Source: Sneathiella sp. HT1-7
GTDB taxonomy: Bacteria; Pseudomonadota; Alphaproteobacteria; Sneathiellales; Sneathiellaceae
NCBI RefSeq assembly: GCF_020731145.1
Contig: NZ_JAJFZN010000001.1
Span: 806,001 to 870,000, forward strand
DNA length: 64,000 bases
Direction of reading: 5' to 3'
Below the pieces are notes generated by a model, which was given only the letters and a program-made list of their open reading frames with translations, was not told the origin of the DNA and searched no databases. Numbering within the stretch: the first letter of the stretch is position 1; every line of letters starts with the position of its first letter. This document shows positions 37,046 through 46,879 of this stretch, piece after piece. Made by a program: the position numbers and the translations under genes.

Positions 37046-38173
37046 ATGTCTGACGATAATTCAAAAAAGAAACTGGGGCGGGGATTGTCCGCCCTTCTTG
37101 GCGATGATGCCGCCACGGATTATGCCGATCTGGATAAAGTCCGCTCGGCCAAGGAAGTTCCGGTGGAGCAACTCCGTGCGAACAAGTATCAGCCGCGTCT
37201 CGACTGGGATCTGGAGGCGCTCGAGAGCCTGTCTGCCTCCATCGCGGAAAAGGGGGTTCTGCAACCTATTCTAGTGCGCCGTAATCCCGGCAGCTATAGC
37301 GAATATGAAATTGTTGCGGGCGAGCGGCGTTGGCGTGCGGCCCAGCAGGCACAGCTTCACACGGTGCCGGTCATCATCAAGGAGCTGACCGACGCGGAAT
37401 CGATGGAAATTGCGCTGATCGAGAATATTCAGCGTGAAGATCTCTCCTCGATCGAGGAAGCGGAAGCCTACAAGCGGTTGATGGGTGAATTTGACCATAC
37501 CCAGGAAAGTCTGTCGCAGCATGTTGGCAAAAGCCGGACACATGTCGCAAATATGATGCGCCTTCTAACCCTGCCCGCGTCGGTTCAGACGATGGTGAGG
37601 GAGGGAAGCCTCTCCGCCGGTGCGGCGCGTACATTGATTAATCATGACAATGCGGAGAAGCTGGCGAAAAAGATCGTCGCAGAAGGATTAAGTGTAAGAG
37701 CCGCAGAAAAGCTGGCAAAAAGGGGCGATGAGGAACCGCGCACAGAGACAAAAATCGCTCGTGTCCCCAAGGCGGCCAAGGTTGAGAAGAGCCCGGATGT
37801 ACGGGAACTTGAAGATGATCTTACAAATGCAATCGGCATGGCGGTGGAGATTGATCATTTCGCCGACGGTCGCGGCACGGTGACCATTAATTACGGAAAT
37901 CTCGACCAGCTTGACGATGCGTGCCGGCGTTTGACCCGTGAACCCCTTCCGACGCTCAATGAAAGCAAGGAGGAAGACCCCATCGAAGAAGGGGATGACC
38001 TCCGCGATGAGTTCGCGGCCTTTAAAAAAGACGCCGAAGCCGATGTAAACGCGGCGGAAGATGCCTCCGAAGAGACTACGGCTGAAGAAACGGACGAAAT
38101 AGAAGACGCCGGTTCCGAATATGATTACGACGATGAAATCAAGGACGCTCTTGGCGACGCATTGAAAGAATAA
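37046..38173 (+). CDS. parB: Chromosome partitioning protein ParB with acidic C-terminal extension
   Basis: A CTP-dependent DNA clamp that loads on parS. It has the ParA-interacting KKKLGRGLSALLGD at the N-terminus, the CTP-binding GERRWRAAQ near residue 95, ENIQREDLSSIEEA and a helix-turn-helix (ESLSQHVGKSRTHVANMMR). The C-terminal dimer domain ends near residue 297 (YGNLDQLDDACRRLT), where ParB proteins normally stop. Here about 78 residues follow, of which 32 are Asp or Glu. The ATG at 37046 is used; the GTG just before it is equally possible. Confidence 0.95.
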   Translation: MSDDNSKKKLGRGLSALLGDDAATDYADLDKVRSAKEVPVEQLRANKYQPRLDWDLEALESLSASIAEKGVLQPILVRRNPGSYSEYEIVAGERRWRAAQQAQLHTVPVIIKELTDAESMEIALIENIQREDLSSIEEAEAYKRLMGEFDHTQESLSQHVGKSRTHVANMMRLLTLPASVQTMVREGSLSAGAARTLINHDNAEKLAKKIVAEGLSVRAAEKLAKRGDEEPRTETKIARVPKAAKVEKSPDVRELEDDLTNAIGMAVEIDHFADGRGTVTINYGNLDQLDDACRRLTREPLPTLNESKEEDPIEEGDDLRDEFAAFKKDAEADVNAAEDASEETTAEETDEIEDAGSEYDYDDEIKDALGDALKE

Positions 38174-38221
38174 TTCAATTTAAAATTGTTCCGAAAGCGA
38201 TTGATCGTCAATATATTCCAT

Positions 38222-38698
38222 ATGACTGCAGGAAACCACAGCGATGATAAGGGCGGGCCGCTATCTTCCGGCTGGCATGCATTGGTCTGTGAGCTTTTGG
38301 TGGAAGAAATTTCGAAAAGCCAGGCGTTCTGGTGCGATGTTTTAGGATTTCGTGTCGCATATGAGCGTGAATCCGAAAAATTCGTATATCTTGAACGACA
38401 GCTTAAAGATGGCCGCGGAGCACAGGTTATGCTGTGTCAGCGCTCTGGCCGTTGGGAAACAGGGCCAATGACACCCCCTTTGGGTCAGGGGGTGATGTTT
38501 CAGATCTGCGTTGACGATATTTCTAGTCTTCAGGATGCTCTTGCGTGCGCAAATTGGCCAATACATAGCTCGCTTCGTGACATTTGGCGAACCGTTGGTG
38601 ACAGGGAACAGGGCCAACGTGAAATATTTGTTCTCGACCCTGATGGTTACCTTTTAATGCTCTATCAGGCACTTGGTGAGAGACCGGCCCAAAATTAG
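38222..38698 (+). CDS. VOC (glyoxalase/bleomycin resistance) family protein
   Basis: A single VOC domain of about 158 residues: ALVCELLVEEISKSQAFWCDVLGF at the start, VMFQICVDDI in the middle and FVLDPDGYLLMLYQ at the end. Such proteins bind metals or bleomycin-type compounds, or are dioxygenases and isomerases; the substrate is unknown. The ATG at 38222 is preferred; the frame is open 36 bases further. It follows parB by 48 bp and may be a readthrough gene. Confidence 0.75.
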   Translation: MTAGNHSDDKGGPLSSGWHALVCELLVEEISKSQAFWCDVLGFRVAYERESEKFVYLERQLKDGRGAQVMLCQRSGRWETGPMTPPLGQGVMFQICVDDISSLQDALACANWPIHSSLRDIWRTVGDREQGQREIFVLDPDGYLLMLYQALGERPAQN

Positions 38699-38728
38699 GA
38701 GTAAAACCAGGTAGTTATCTCAAAAAAA

Positions 38729-39625
38729 TTAGTGCGGCAGGGTACGGAAATGCTCTACCATATAGTCGATAAAGACGCGTACCTTGGGGGAGAGATTTCT
38801 TTTGTCGGAATAGACGGCGAAAATGTCCGTTGGGTCTTCCTCATAGTCGGGGAGGAGGGTGATTAGATTACCTGAGGCAATATCCGCCTCAACAAGGTAA
38901 GACGAAAGCTGCGCGATACCAAGCCCGGCAAGGGTCGCATGATAAACGGCATCGGCACTGTTGGCATTGAAATTACCGCTCGCGGCATAAGTCCAGGTCT
39001 CATCTCCGCGTTTAAAATGCCAGTCATTCCAATGAGATACTGTAGAAATCCTGAGGCAATTATGGTTTTTAAGGTCTGCAGGGGACTTGGGCATTCCATG
39101 GGCGGCGATGTAGGAAGGTGCGGCGCAGAGGAGACGCTTACTACTCCCAAGCTTGCAGGCAACCAGGGACGTATCGGTGATTTGCTCCGGAAAGCGGATG
39201 GCGAGATCAAATTCAGAATCAGAAAGGTCTATATGCCGGTCGGTAAGTTCCAATTCCACCTTTAAGGCGGGGTAACTGGCGGTAAAGGCAGGCATAAGTG
39301 GCATCAGACGCGCTTTTCCGAAGGCAACCGTCGCAGCAATTCGCAAATTCCCCTGCGGACGGCCGCTAAATGACTGCGCCAATTCCTCGGCGCGATGCAC
39401 TTCCGCGGAAATTTGTGCGCAGCGTTCGTAAAAGCTGCGCCCCTCCAACGTGGTGGTGACATGCCGGGTTGAACGGTTGAGAAGCCGCACGCCGAGCTTA
39501 TCCTCAAGCTGGCTGATCTGCTTGCTCACCGCGGACGGTGTGAGGCCAAGGCTGCGGGCCGTAGCAGAAAAGCTGCCGTGATCCACCACATTGGCGAACA
39601 GGATCATCTGACTGGCAATATCCAT
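38729..39625 (-). CDS. LysR family transcriptional regulator
   Basis: A 298-residue LysR protein: winged helix-turn-helix at 5-62 (FSATARSLGLTPSAVSKQISQLEDKLGVRLLNRSTR) and a periplasmic-binding-like effector domain from about 90. It belongs to the CrgA/AaeR-like branch by its N-terminal layout. It is divergent from the 81-residue gene and GNAT gene with 147 bp between, so it may control them; the effector is unknown. Confidence 0.88.
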   Translation of the reverse strand: MDIASQMILFANVVDHGSFSATARSLGLTPSAVSKQISQLEDKLGVRLLNRSTRHVTTTLEGRSFYERCAQISAEVHRAEELAQSFSGRPQGNLRIAATVAFGKARLMPLMPAFTASYPALKVELELTDRHIDLSDSEFDLAIRFPEQITDTSLVACKLGSSKRLLCAAPSYIAAHGMPKSPADLKNHNCLRISTVSHWNDWHFKRGDETWTYAASGNFNANSADAVYHATLAGLGIAQLSSYLVEADIASGNLITLLPDYEEDPTDIFAVYSDKRNLSPKVRVFIDYMVEHFRTLPH

Positions 39626-39709
39626 GGGCTATTCTCTATCTATTCCTCTCAGGCACAGCAGCTATGACCAAAGTCGGCCTTTTCAAATACCGCAACGCAA
39701 CATATGTAT

Positions 39710-39718
39710 TGCAGTGCA
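39710..39718. promoter_or_regulatory. TGCAGTGCA motif in the LysR / 39773 gap
   Basis: Second copy of the TGCAGTGCA dyad seen before phaZ, extended as TGCAGTGCAGCATAA here against TGCAGTGCAACATAA there. A further CTGCAG lies at 39731. Possible PhaR-type or related operator. Confidence 0.3.
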
Positions 39719-39772
39719 GCATAAATATGGCTGCAGACGATTTCTTTCGCAAGAGTAAAAGAGGAAATTTCG

Positions 39773-40018
39773 ATGAATGATTTGTTTCAAGGCAAAACGG
39801 ACGGAAATATCACACTTGCGGACATCAACAGCGGCATTCGGGAGGCACGACGGCTTAGAAGTGAAGAAGTTCACCGGCTGTCTGGAGTTGCCATGATGTG
39901 GGTCCGCAAAGAAATTCAACAGTTTGCGCAAGCGAGCAAACACGCCGGTGTATGGATAATCCGTAAAATGGAGACCATGACGGAACGGCATCAGCAAACC
40001 AGGGTGCATTATGACTAA
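39773..40018 (+). CDS. Small basic protein of 81 residues, DUF1127-like region
   Basis: A small positively charged protein without signal or membrane segments. The central IREARRLRSEEVHRLSGVAMMWVRK resembles the arginine-rich pattern of DUF1127-type small proteins, but the match is weak and no family is claimed. The stop overlaps the GNAT start by 8 bp, so the two genes are co-translated. A TGCAGTGCA dyad lies about 55 bp upstream. Confidence 0.6.
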   Translation: MNDLFQGKTDGNITLADINSGIREARRLRSEEVHRLSGVAMMWVRKEIQQFAQASKHAGVWIIRKMETMTERHQQTRVHYD

Positions 40019-40559
40019 CCCTGTAAAAACGGCATTATTACAGCCCCGGCATGGCATTCTCACCCCGATTTACCGGGAATTACGCCCAATGGAGCATTAT
40101 ATGCTGCAGGATCACCTGATCCGCCTAAGCCCGGAAACCAGGGCGTGGCGTTTTGGTGGGCCCGTTTCTGAGCGGATAATTGTCAATTACGCCCGCAATG
40201 AAGGGCAGCCAATGCCAATTATCTGCGGTGCCTTTATCGGAGATACACTTCGTGGGGTGGTGGAACTCCGGTTTGATCGGGATAAGCCACGCCATACGGC
40301 CGAATTGGCCATTAGTGTCGAAGACGACTGGCAGGATATTGGTATCGGCACGCGCCTGATGGCGCTCGCGTTACGGTGTGCTCGGGACAACGGGATTGCC
40401 CGGCTTGAGGTGAATTTTCTGCCTCATAATGCGGCCATGCGCCGCCTTGCCTGGAAGTTTGGTGCAAGTTTCTCCCACCAGACGGGTCTAACAAAGGGTA
40501 TTTTCTCTCTGTCAGGCCGAAACTTTGCGGATGTTGCCGGGTCCAAGCGACCGCAATAG
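40011..40559 (+). CDS. GNAT family N-acetyltransferase
   Basis: A 182-residue single-domain GNAT. The acetyl-CoA-binding loop is seen in VEDDWQDIGIGTRLMALALRCARDNG (about residues 103-128, Q/RxxGxG/A pattern), and the N-terminal part has the RLSPETRAWRFGG segment found in acetyltransferase domains attached to protein acetyltransferases. The substrate cannot be named. Overlaps the preceding small gene by 8 bp. Confidence 0.8.
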   Translation: MTNPVKTALLQPRHGILTPIYRELRPMEHYMLQDHLIRLSPETRAWRFGGPVSERIIVNYARNEGQPMPIICGAFIGDTLRGVVELRFDRDKPRHTAELAISVEDDWQDIGIGTRLMALALRCARDNGIARLEVNFLPHNAAMRRLAWKFGASFSHQTGLTKGIFSLSGRNFADVAGSKRPQ

Positions 40560-40600
40560 TTTGCTCTGGTGACCCCGCCCGCCGCTCAACCTGTCAGCCC

Positions 40601-41221
40601 TTAATATAGGGTGGACTTTTGGCGGGCGGGGAGCTCTGCATCATATGCCTTGGCGTCGAAGTCGGGTTTGGCAGCCTTCGTCATCTGACCGGCCGTCGGC
40701 ACGTCTTTTTTGTCAATTTGTGCGGCCGGATCCCAGAGTTTCGAGCGTTTCAGTGCGCGCGCGCACTGGAAATAGACAGCGTCTATCTCAACCAGAACAA
40801 CCGACCGTGGCGTCGTGGCGCCAACCTTAAAGCTTTGAATTAATTGAGGTTCCGTTGTTATGACGGCGTGTCCGTTGATCCGCAGGCACTCCTCAATCCC
40901 CGGGATCAGGAAGAGAAGCGCGATGCGCGGATCATGGACAATATTGCGCAAGGTATCGATACGGTGATTGCCGCGCCGGTCCGGAATGGCGATATGCCGG
41001 TCATCCAGAACGTGAAAAAGCTGGCCCACTGCGTCGCCGCGCGGCGAACAATCAAGCCCGTCCGGCCCGCAGCTTGCCAAAGCAAAGAACGGCGATTTCT
41101 CGATCCATTGCCGGTATTCCGGTGTGAGCGACGGTGTCTCCTTCGCAAGTGAAATGGGATTAACGGCGTCATAAAGCGCCTCTAACGCCTCAATTGACGT
41201 AATTTCATGCGAATCCGGCAT
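40601..41221 (-). CDS. PPOX-type flavoprotein (pyridoxamine 5'-phosphate oxidase family)
   Basis: About 206 residues with a split-barrel FMN-binding domain: FFALASCGPDGLDCSPRGDAVGQLFHVLDDRHIAIPDRRGNHRIDTLRN is typical of the MSMEG_1061-like FMN-dependent PPOX branch. The reaction is unknown. The ATG at 41221 begins MPDSHEIT; a TTG at 41242 overlapping the HAD stop is an alternative start. Confidence 0.8.
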   Translation of the reverse strand: MPDSHEITSIEALEALYDAVNPISLAKETPSLTPEYRQWIEKSPFFALASCGPDGLDCSPRGDAVGQLFHVLDDRHIAIPDRRGNHRIDTLRNIVHDPRIALLFLIPGIEECLRINGHAVITTEPQLIQSFKVGATTPRSVVLVEIDAVYFQCARALKRSKLWDPAAQIDKKDVPTAGQMTKAAKPDFDAKAYDAELPARQKSTLY

Positions 41222-41238
41222 TGTCGTATATTCCAAAA

Positions 41239-41886
41239 TCAAATTTTCAATAGCTCTACTAACTCACACATGTCCTTAAATACTTTCGCGCCGGTGGCGG
41301 CGAGGTCGGCACCGTTGTGATGGGGGGCGAAGCCATAGCAGGGGATGTCGGCGCGGGCGGCGCCGGTCGAGCCGAGGACGCTATCCTCAATCACCACGGC
41401 ACGGGCGGGTTCCACCTTGAAGGCAGCGAGTGCCGCCTGAAACAGCGCCGGATCGGGTTTCGAGGTTTTGAGCGTATGGGCGGAGAACATCGCCCCCTCA
41501 AATCGCGGGAGAAGGCCGGTCTGGCCGAGGGTAATAGCCATTTTTTCCTCACTCCCGTTGGAGGCAACGCAAAAGGGAAGGCGGATCGCATCGAGACGGT
41601 CCAGAATGTCGTGGATTCCCGCCATGGCGGGCACGCCTTGCTTCAACGCAGCAAATTCTTCGGCGTAGACTTCCTTTATCCACCCCTCCGGGAGCGAGGC
41701 GCCAAGCTTTTTTGCTTCCTTTTCCACATTCACCATGCTCCACCCGGTGAATAGGGCCGTGCATTCCTCAGCGGAGAGGGAAAGGCCATGGCGAGTGAGA
41801 TTTTCAGCAAGGACAGCGTTGGACGTGGGTTCCGTATCCACCAGGACGCCGTCGCAATCGAAAATAATCAGATCAGGGCGCGCCAT
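41239..41886 (-). CDS. HAD family hydrolase (beta-phosphoglucomutase-like)
   Basis: A 215-residue HAD phosphatase. Motif I FDCDGVLVDTEP is at 9-20, motif II VASNGS, the Lys in LKTSKPDPALF and motif IV VIEDSVLGSTGA follow. The cap is the helical C1 type. It may be a sugar-phosphate phosphatase or mutase. It starts 6 bp after the holA stop. Confidence 0.87.
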   Translation of the reverse strand: MARPDLIIFDCDGVLVDTEPTSNAVLAENLTRHGLSLSAEECTALFTGWSMVNVEKEAKKLGASLPEGWIKEVYAEEFAALKQGVPAMAGIHDILDRLDAIRLPFCVASNGSEEKMAITLGQTGLLPRFEGAMFSAHTLKTSKPDPALFQAALAAFKVEPARAVVIEDSVLGSTGAARADIPCYGFAPHHNGADLAATGAKVFKDMCELVELLKI

Positions 41887-41892
41887 GACTCG

Positions 41893-42912
41893 TTATCTCC
41901 TCCGGTTGGCCATGGCAATGCGCATAAGTGCCCGGCGGCAGATCGCTTCATCCGGATAACCTGTTGATTTGCATTTAATTTCCGCATCAAGCGTGATGTC
42001 GAGGCAGGTCGCGAAATGCGCACTCGACTTGCCGCCAATCTCCGCCGCCGCCTTTTTCTGGTTGAAAAACGGAATGCCCGCCTTGCGGATCGCATCCTCG
42101 GCGCGGGCCCCGGCATCGCGGATTGCGGCGGCCTTGTGCAGCTGTTTCAGCTGATTCTGGATCATGCGAAGAAAGCCGATGGGGCTTTCCCCCGCAGAAA
42201 ATGCCTTGTTGAGGTATTTCTCCAGCCCGTTCAGATCGCCCAGCAAGGTCGCATCAATCACATCGAAGATACTTTGCGCGCTGGAATCACCGATATTGGC
42301 CCGCACATCGGCAAGGGTCATCGGATCTGTCCGCCCGCGCATATACAGCACCAGTTTTTCAAGCTCTCCCCGGGAAATTGCCCGGTCCCCGCCGAGATTT
42401 TCGCGCAAATACTCCATCACCTCGCGCGACGGTGTGAGGTTCGCCGCGCCCAATACCTCGTTGATAAGGCTAAGGATATCCTGCGACTTGTCATGAAAAC
42501 AGGGCGTCACGGCACCATTCGGCGCCTTGCTGATCATTTTAACGAGGGCACTGTCTTTACGAATGTCCCCCGCCTCGATCACCAGTACGCTGTCGGTGAG
42601 GTCCAGCTCCAACACAGGCTCGATATAGCCTTTGGCGTTGTTATTCGCGCCGCGCAGGCGGACAACGCGTTCCCCGCCCATCATGGAGATGGCCGTCACC
42701 TCATCCAACAGCCGCGCAGGGTCCGAGCTGAGATCGCTGGCCTCCATCTCTATATAACGGAACGGATCATCGAGGCTTTCAACGATACTCACGCAAATCG
42801 CGCGGGAAAGCTCTCGCACAAGGCCCTCATCGGGCCCAAACAGGAGAAAAATGCGGTATTTCGGGTCGCGGGACTTAAGAAAGGCGGGAATTTGGTTGCT
42901 TTTCAGCTCCAC
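41893..42912 (-). CDS. holA: DNA polymerase III delta subunit
   Basis: A 339-residue clamp-loader subunit. It has the YRIFLLFGPDEGLVRELSRAI segment near the N-terminus, RVVRLRGANN and the C-terminal helical collar (ESPIGFLRMIQNQLKQLHKAA). The start is a GTG at 42912 immediately following the lptE stop; the open frame extends 60 codons further but there it overlaps lptE and has no delta-subunit character. Typical leuS-lptE-holA order. Confidence 0.92.
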   Translation of the reverse strand: MELKSNQIPAFLKSRDPKYRIFLLFGPDEGLVRELSRAICVSIVESLDDPFRYIEMEASDLSSDPARLLDEVTAISMMGGERVVRLRGANNNAKGYIEPVLELDLTDSVLVIEAGDIRKDSALVKMISKAPNGAVTPCFHDKSQDILSLINEVLGAANLTPSREVMEYLRENLGGDRAISRGELEKLVLYMRGRTDPMTLADVRANIGDSSAQSIFDVIDATLLGDLNGLEKYLNKAFSAGESPIGFLRMIQNQLKQLHKAAAIRDAGARAEDAIRKAGIPFFNQKKAAAEIGGKSSAHFATCLDITLDAEIKCKSTGYPDEAICRRALMRIAMANRRR

Positions 42913-42916
42913 CGGA

Positions 42917-43417
42917 TCATCGCCCTGCGAAGAAGACGGAAAGCTGTTGATTGATCTGTTCGGCGGCGACCAGGGCGGCGCGCTTTTCCGCGTTATTCGC
43001 GGCGGCGAGGTTGGCAAATTCCGACTGCACCACGTTGTAGGAGGCAATATTTTGTGTTGAGCCGGAGTAAATTGCCTCTTTCCCGGTGGCATCGGTCAGG
43101 CGAAATTTGCTGTTGAGCGTCAGGTTATAGCGGGTCTTGGTGTCGTCATTCTGGATGGCGAGGCCCTCGGACAGCACCTCGATAACGACGGCAAGACGAT
43201 AGGCCGGCGTTCTCGGAATGCCGCCCGGATTGGCAAGATCAAGTAATTCATTGCGAAGGATCTGGCCCGTCCGTCCGCCGATCGGCTCCACATAGATTTG
43301 AGCGAGCTTTTCCTGTACCCCGGCGTTTCGCGTCGCGCTGCCATAGAGCGGCTGAAAACCGCAGGCAGCCGCGAGGCTCATAATGAGGAATACAAGACTG
43401 ACTCTAAATAACGACAT
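42917..43417 (-). CDS. lptE: LPS assembly lipoprotein LptE
   Basis: An outer-membrane lipoprotein that plugs LptD during LPS insertion. The ATG at 43417 gives a lipoprotein signal with lipobox LAAAC (Cys19), then GFQPLYG, the family's hallmark. About 166 residues in all. The frame is open 37 codons further upstream, inside leuS, but lacks a signal there. Start overlaps the leuS end by 14 bp. Confidence 0.9.
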   Translation of the reverse strand: MSLFRVSLVFLIMSLAAACGFQPLYGSATRNAGVQEKLAQIYVEPIGGRTGQILRNELLDLANPGGIPRTPAYRLAVVIEVLSEGLAIQNDDTKTRYNLTLNSKFRLTDATGKEAIYSGSTQNIASYNVVQSEFANLAAANNAEKRAALVAAEQINQQLSVFFAGR

Positions 43418-45962
43418 TGACGATCCGGTTCGGTACAACGATGACTTTGCGAATGGTATTTTCGCCAATTGCATTCTGGACTGATTTTTGCGCGAGCGCA
43501 ATTTCTTCCACTTTTGCCGCGTCCTCATCGAGTGCCACCTCTATGGTGCCGCGCAGCTTGCCTTTTACCTGCACAGCCATGGTAATCTGGTCCTCTTTGA
43601 TAAGCGCTGGATCAGCTTGCGGCCAGCGCGTCTCCACCAACATGGTGTCATGATCCAATGTCTGCCAGAGTTCCTCTGCAAGGTGAGGCATCATCGGCGC
43701 GACGAGCTGGACCATGATCTCCATACTCTCGCGCAGAGCCCACTTTCCGCTGGCATCTTCTTCGAATTTATAATCGCTCAGGGCCTTCATAAACTCATAA
43801 ATACGCGCGATGGCATTGTTGAAATGCAAATTCTCGATATTGTCCGTGACCTGTGCCACCGTTTTATGCGCGGCCTTGCGGAGCTTGATCGCTTCTTCGG
43901 AAAATTTTTCAGGCATTGCCGTGCCGGAGGCGGCAGCCATTTCCTGATTTTCGAGGATATAACGATGGAGACGCTGGACGAAGCGCCAGGCACCGGTTGC
44001 GCCCGCATCGGTCCATTCCATGTCGCGATCAGGCGGGCTGTCGGAGAGGACATACCAACGCGCGGCATCGGCGCCGAATTTTTCGATAATCGCGCCGGGA
44101 TCAACAACATTTTTCTTCGATTTCGACATCTTCTCGACGCCGCCAACGGTGACGGCGTTGCCGGTTGAGAGTTCGATCAGTTCCCCGGCGTCATTATGAT
44201 CCACCTCATCGGGCAGCAGCCATTCGCCGGTCGTGGATTTATAGGTCTCATGGGTCACCATGCCCTGCGTGAACAGCCCGGCAAAGGGTTCCTCCACATC
44301 GGACCAGCCGGTTTGCATCATCGCGCGTGAATAAAAGCGAGAATAGAGCAAATGCAGGATCGCATGTTCGATCCCGCCGATATACTGATCAACGGGCAGC
44401 CAGTAGTCGACTTTCTCGCGCTCCACCGGCTGATCGGCGCGCGGGGAACAGAAGCGTGCGAAATACCATGATGAATCCACGAAGGTATCCATTGTGTCCG
44501 TCTCGCGCGTTGCCTCACCGCCGCATTCCGGGCAATCGACATGCTTCCACGTCGGATGATGGTCGAGCGGATTGCCCGGCTTATCAAATGTCACGTCATC
44601 AGGGAGCTTAACAGGGAGATTTTCTTCAGCTTCGGCCACTGTGCCGCATTTAGCGCAATGGATCATCGGGATAGGGCAGCCCCAGTAGCGCTGCCGCGAG
44701 AGGCCCCAGTCACGCAGCCGGTAATTGATCTTTTCCGTGCCTTTGTCCATTTCCTCAAGTCGGCGGATAATCTCGGACTTTGCGGCCTCAACCTCCATGC
44801 CGTTCAGGAAATCGGAATTGATGATTTTTCCGGGGCCGGTATACGCCTCGTCACCAATTTCCGGGTCCGCACCGTCCTGCGCCACAACAGGAGTGACCTC
44901 CAGGCCGTATTTTCGCGCGAAATCAAGGTCGCGCTGATCATGGGCAGGACAGCCGAAAATTGCGCCGGTGCCATAATCCATCAGGACGAAGTTGGCGACA
45001 TAAATAGGCAGTGTTTTGCCGGAAATAAAAGGGTGGGCGACTTCAAGGCCCGTGTTGACGCCCCGCTTTTCCGCCTTTTCAATGGCTTCTTCGCTGGTGC
45101 CCATCTGATGGCATTCGGCGACGAAGGCGGCAATCTCGGGGTTGTCTTTCGCCAGCCGCTGGGTCAGCGGATGATCGGCGGACACCGCCATGAAACTCGC
45201 GCCGAACAGGGTGTCGGGGCGCGTTGTATAGATATTGAGCGGGTCATCCTCGCCAATGATATCAAACGCGATATGTGCGCCCTGTGAGCGACCGATCCAG
45301 TTCTGCTGCATCAGGCGGACGCGGTCAGGCCAGCGGTCGAGTGTGTCGAGGGCAGTTAAGAGCTCCTCGCTATAGTCGGAAATGCGGAACATCCATTGAT
45401 CCAGTTTCCGTTTCTCGACCACGGCGCCGGAACGCCAGCCCTTGCCGTCGATCACCTGCTCATTGGCGAGCACGGTCATATCGATAGGATCCCAGTTGAC
45501 CCAGGTTTCTTTGCGGTAGACGAGGCCTTTCTTGAAGAAATCAAGGAAGAGCTTTTGCTGATGCCCGTAATAACCCGGATGGCAGGTCGCGATTTCCTTG
45601 CTCCAGTCGAGGGAAAGGCCCATGCCCTTCAACTCGTCGCGCATATGGGCGATATTGGCGTAAGTCCAGTCGGCGGGATGGACGCCCTTGTCGCGGGCGG
45701 CGTTCTCGGCGGGCAGGCCGAAGGCATCCCAACCCATGGGATGAAGCACGTTAAAGCCTTGCGCCGTTTTGTAACGCGCGACGACGTCGCCCATGGTGTA
45801 ATTGCGGACATGGCCGATATGAATGCGCCCTGACGGATAGGGAAACATCTCCAGCACGTAGTATTTGGGCTTGGCCGGATCGGCCTCTACCTCGAAACTT
45901 TTATGCTCGGCCCAGCTGGCCTGCCATTTGGTTTCTACTTCTTTCGCATTATAGCGGGACAT
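43404..45962 (-). CDS. leuS: Leucyl-tRNA synthetase
   Basis: An 852-residue class I synthetase. HIGH is at 48-51 ([15 protein letters not shown]), the editing domain (CP1) in the middle with [12 protein letters not shown], zinc-type cysteines in the CPECGGEA segment, and KMSKS at about 612. Length is normal. Upstream on the same strand is the DUF3576 lipoprotein gene, 114 bp away. Confidence 0.97.
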   Translation of the reverse strand: MSRYNAKEVETKWQASWAEHKSFEVEADPAKPKYYVLEMFPYPSGRIHIGHVRNYTMGDVVARYKTAQGFNVLHPMGWDAFGLPAENAARDKGVHPADWTYANIAHMRDELKGMGLSLDWSKEIATCHPGYYGHQQKLFLDFFKKGLVYRKETWVNWDPIDMTVLANEQVIDGKGWRSGAVVEKRKLDQWMFRISDYSEELLTALDTLDRWPDRVRLMQQNWIGRSQGAHIAFDIIGEDDPLNIYTTRPDTLFGASFMAVSADHPLTQRLAKDNPEIAAFVAECHQMGTSEEAIEKAEKRGVNTGLEVAHPFISGKTLPIYVANFVLMDYGTGAIFGCPAHDQRDLDFARKYGLEVTPVVAQDGADPEIGDEAYTGPGKIINSDFLNGMEVEAAKSEIIRRLEEMDKGTEKINYRLRDWGLSRQRYWGCPIPMIHCAKCGTVAEAEENLPVKLPDDVTFDKPGNPLDHHPTWKHVDCPECGGEATRETDTMDTFVDSSWYFARFCSPRADQPVEREKVDYWLPVDQYIGGIEHAILHLLYSRFYSRAMMQTGWSDVEEPFAGLFTQGMVTHETYKSTTGEWLLPDEVDHNDAGELIELSTGNAVTVGGVEKMSKSKKNVVDPGAIIEKFGADAARWYVLSDSPPDRDMEWTDAGATGAWRFVQRLHRYILENQEMAAASGTAMPEKFSEEAIKLRKAAHKTVAQVTDNIENLHFNNAIARIYEFMKALSDYKFEEDASGKWALRESMEIMVQLVAPMMPHLAEELWQTLDHDTMLVETRWPQADPALIKEDQITMAVQVKGKLRGTIEVALDEDAAKVEEIALAQKSVQNAIGENTIRKVIVVPNRIVNVVI

Positions 45963-46076
45963 AGGCTGTTTCCCGTTCCATCTTGATCTTAAGTGTCTAA
46001 AAGGCGCCTGTGCCCGCCTTCCTCATTCTCATAAAAGATTGGGGTGCGAACTCTTATGGGCCCGGTTCTTATAAGG

Positions 46077-46622
46077 TTATTCGCCTTCGCGCGCTACCCT
46101 AAGGCTGCGTGCCTTGGAAAGAATGGCATTTTCAAGATCCGCCGTAACCTTGGGTGCAAGCGGGACAGCGATCCACTGGTTGACGGTATCGAGGTTCTGC
46201 TTGAAGGCGGTGACGCGTACCCCGTCTGCGCGCAGACGCCGATCGAGAATATAAACGGTTACCTTGAAACGCTCATTTGGGGAATCGGGGGAGGAATACC
46301 AGTCTGTGATAATCACGCCACCGAAAGGATCTGCCGAGGAAAGCGGCATAAAGGAGAGAGTGTCGAGCGAGGCGCGCCACAGATAGGCATTAACCCCAAG
46401 ACCACCGCCGGAACCGACGCCATTCTGCAGATCTTTATCATCGTCGCCAAAAATTCCGCCTTTTCCAAAAATTGTATCGTCCGGCACATTTCCTGTTTGA
46501 TAAACGACGCCGCGGCTGGATTCCGGGAAGTTGGATTTTGCGCTCAAATCAGATTCACAACCCGCCAGCAATAATGCCAAGCAACAGCCGGCTGCTAATG
46601 CATATAATTTTTGTCGTGTCAT
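46077..46622 (-). CDS. DUF3576 domain lipoprotein
   Basis: A 181-residue lipoprotein with lipobox LLLAGC (Cys22). The mature part carries GVGSGGGLGVNAYLWRASLDTLSFMPLSSADPFGGVIITDWY, the DUF3576 signature. The family is alphaproteobacterial, usually next to leuS and lptE, which suggests an outer-membrane role; function unknown. Confidence 0.9.
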   Translation of the reverse strand: MTRQKLYALAAGCCLALLLAGCESDLSAKSNFPESSRGVVYQTGNVPDDTIFGKGGIFGDDDKDLQNGVGSGGGLGVNAYLWRASLDTLSFMPLSSADPFGGVIITDWYSSPDSPNERFKVTVYILDRRLRADGVRVTAFKQNLDTVNQWIAVPLAPKVTADLENAILSKARSLRVAREGE

Positions 46623-46816
46623 ATCTGTCTGAATCCTTATTTCCTCTGGCCACTAAACGCTCAAAATTGGGCGAAATCAAGAAAAGGTGAGTTTATGCCA
46701 GCTTTCCGCTTTTGAGAACAGGAGAAAATGGCCGTGAACCAATATATCCCCTGAACCGGGGGTCCGCCATCAGGTCAGCGATAAAAACGCTCTTCACAAA
46801 AACTTCATGGGAAAGT

Positions 46817-46834
46817 TTGTGATGCTAGTCACAA
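46817..46834. promoter_or_regulatory. CRP-family operator TTGTGA-N6-TCACAA upstream of porin 1
   Basis: TTGTGA-TGCTAG-TCACAA is a perfect dyad with the CRP core TGTGA-N6-TCACA. Its centre (46825/46826) is about 60 bp before the transcription start predicted from the promoter at 46850-46879, the class I activator position. Confidence 0.65.
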
Positions 46835-46849
46835 GTGATCCCGGATCGC

Positions 46850-46879
46850 TTGACGTGCCACAATTCATTGCTCATTAAT
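46850..46879 (+). promoter_or_regulatory. Predicted sigma-70-type promoter of porin 1
   Basis: TTGACG (46850-46855), 18-bp spacer, ATTAAT (46874-46879). The predicted start near 46886 gives a leader of about 78 bases before the porin ATG at 46964. Confidence 0.5.

Noticed and set aside
42016-42954. Frame of 312 codons on the + strand opposite holA
   Set aside because: Shadow of holA, no motif.
42913-43092. N-terminal extension of holA
   Set aside because: Overlaps lptE and encodes Pro/Ser-rich sequence unlike the delta subunit; GTG at 42912 gives normal length.
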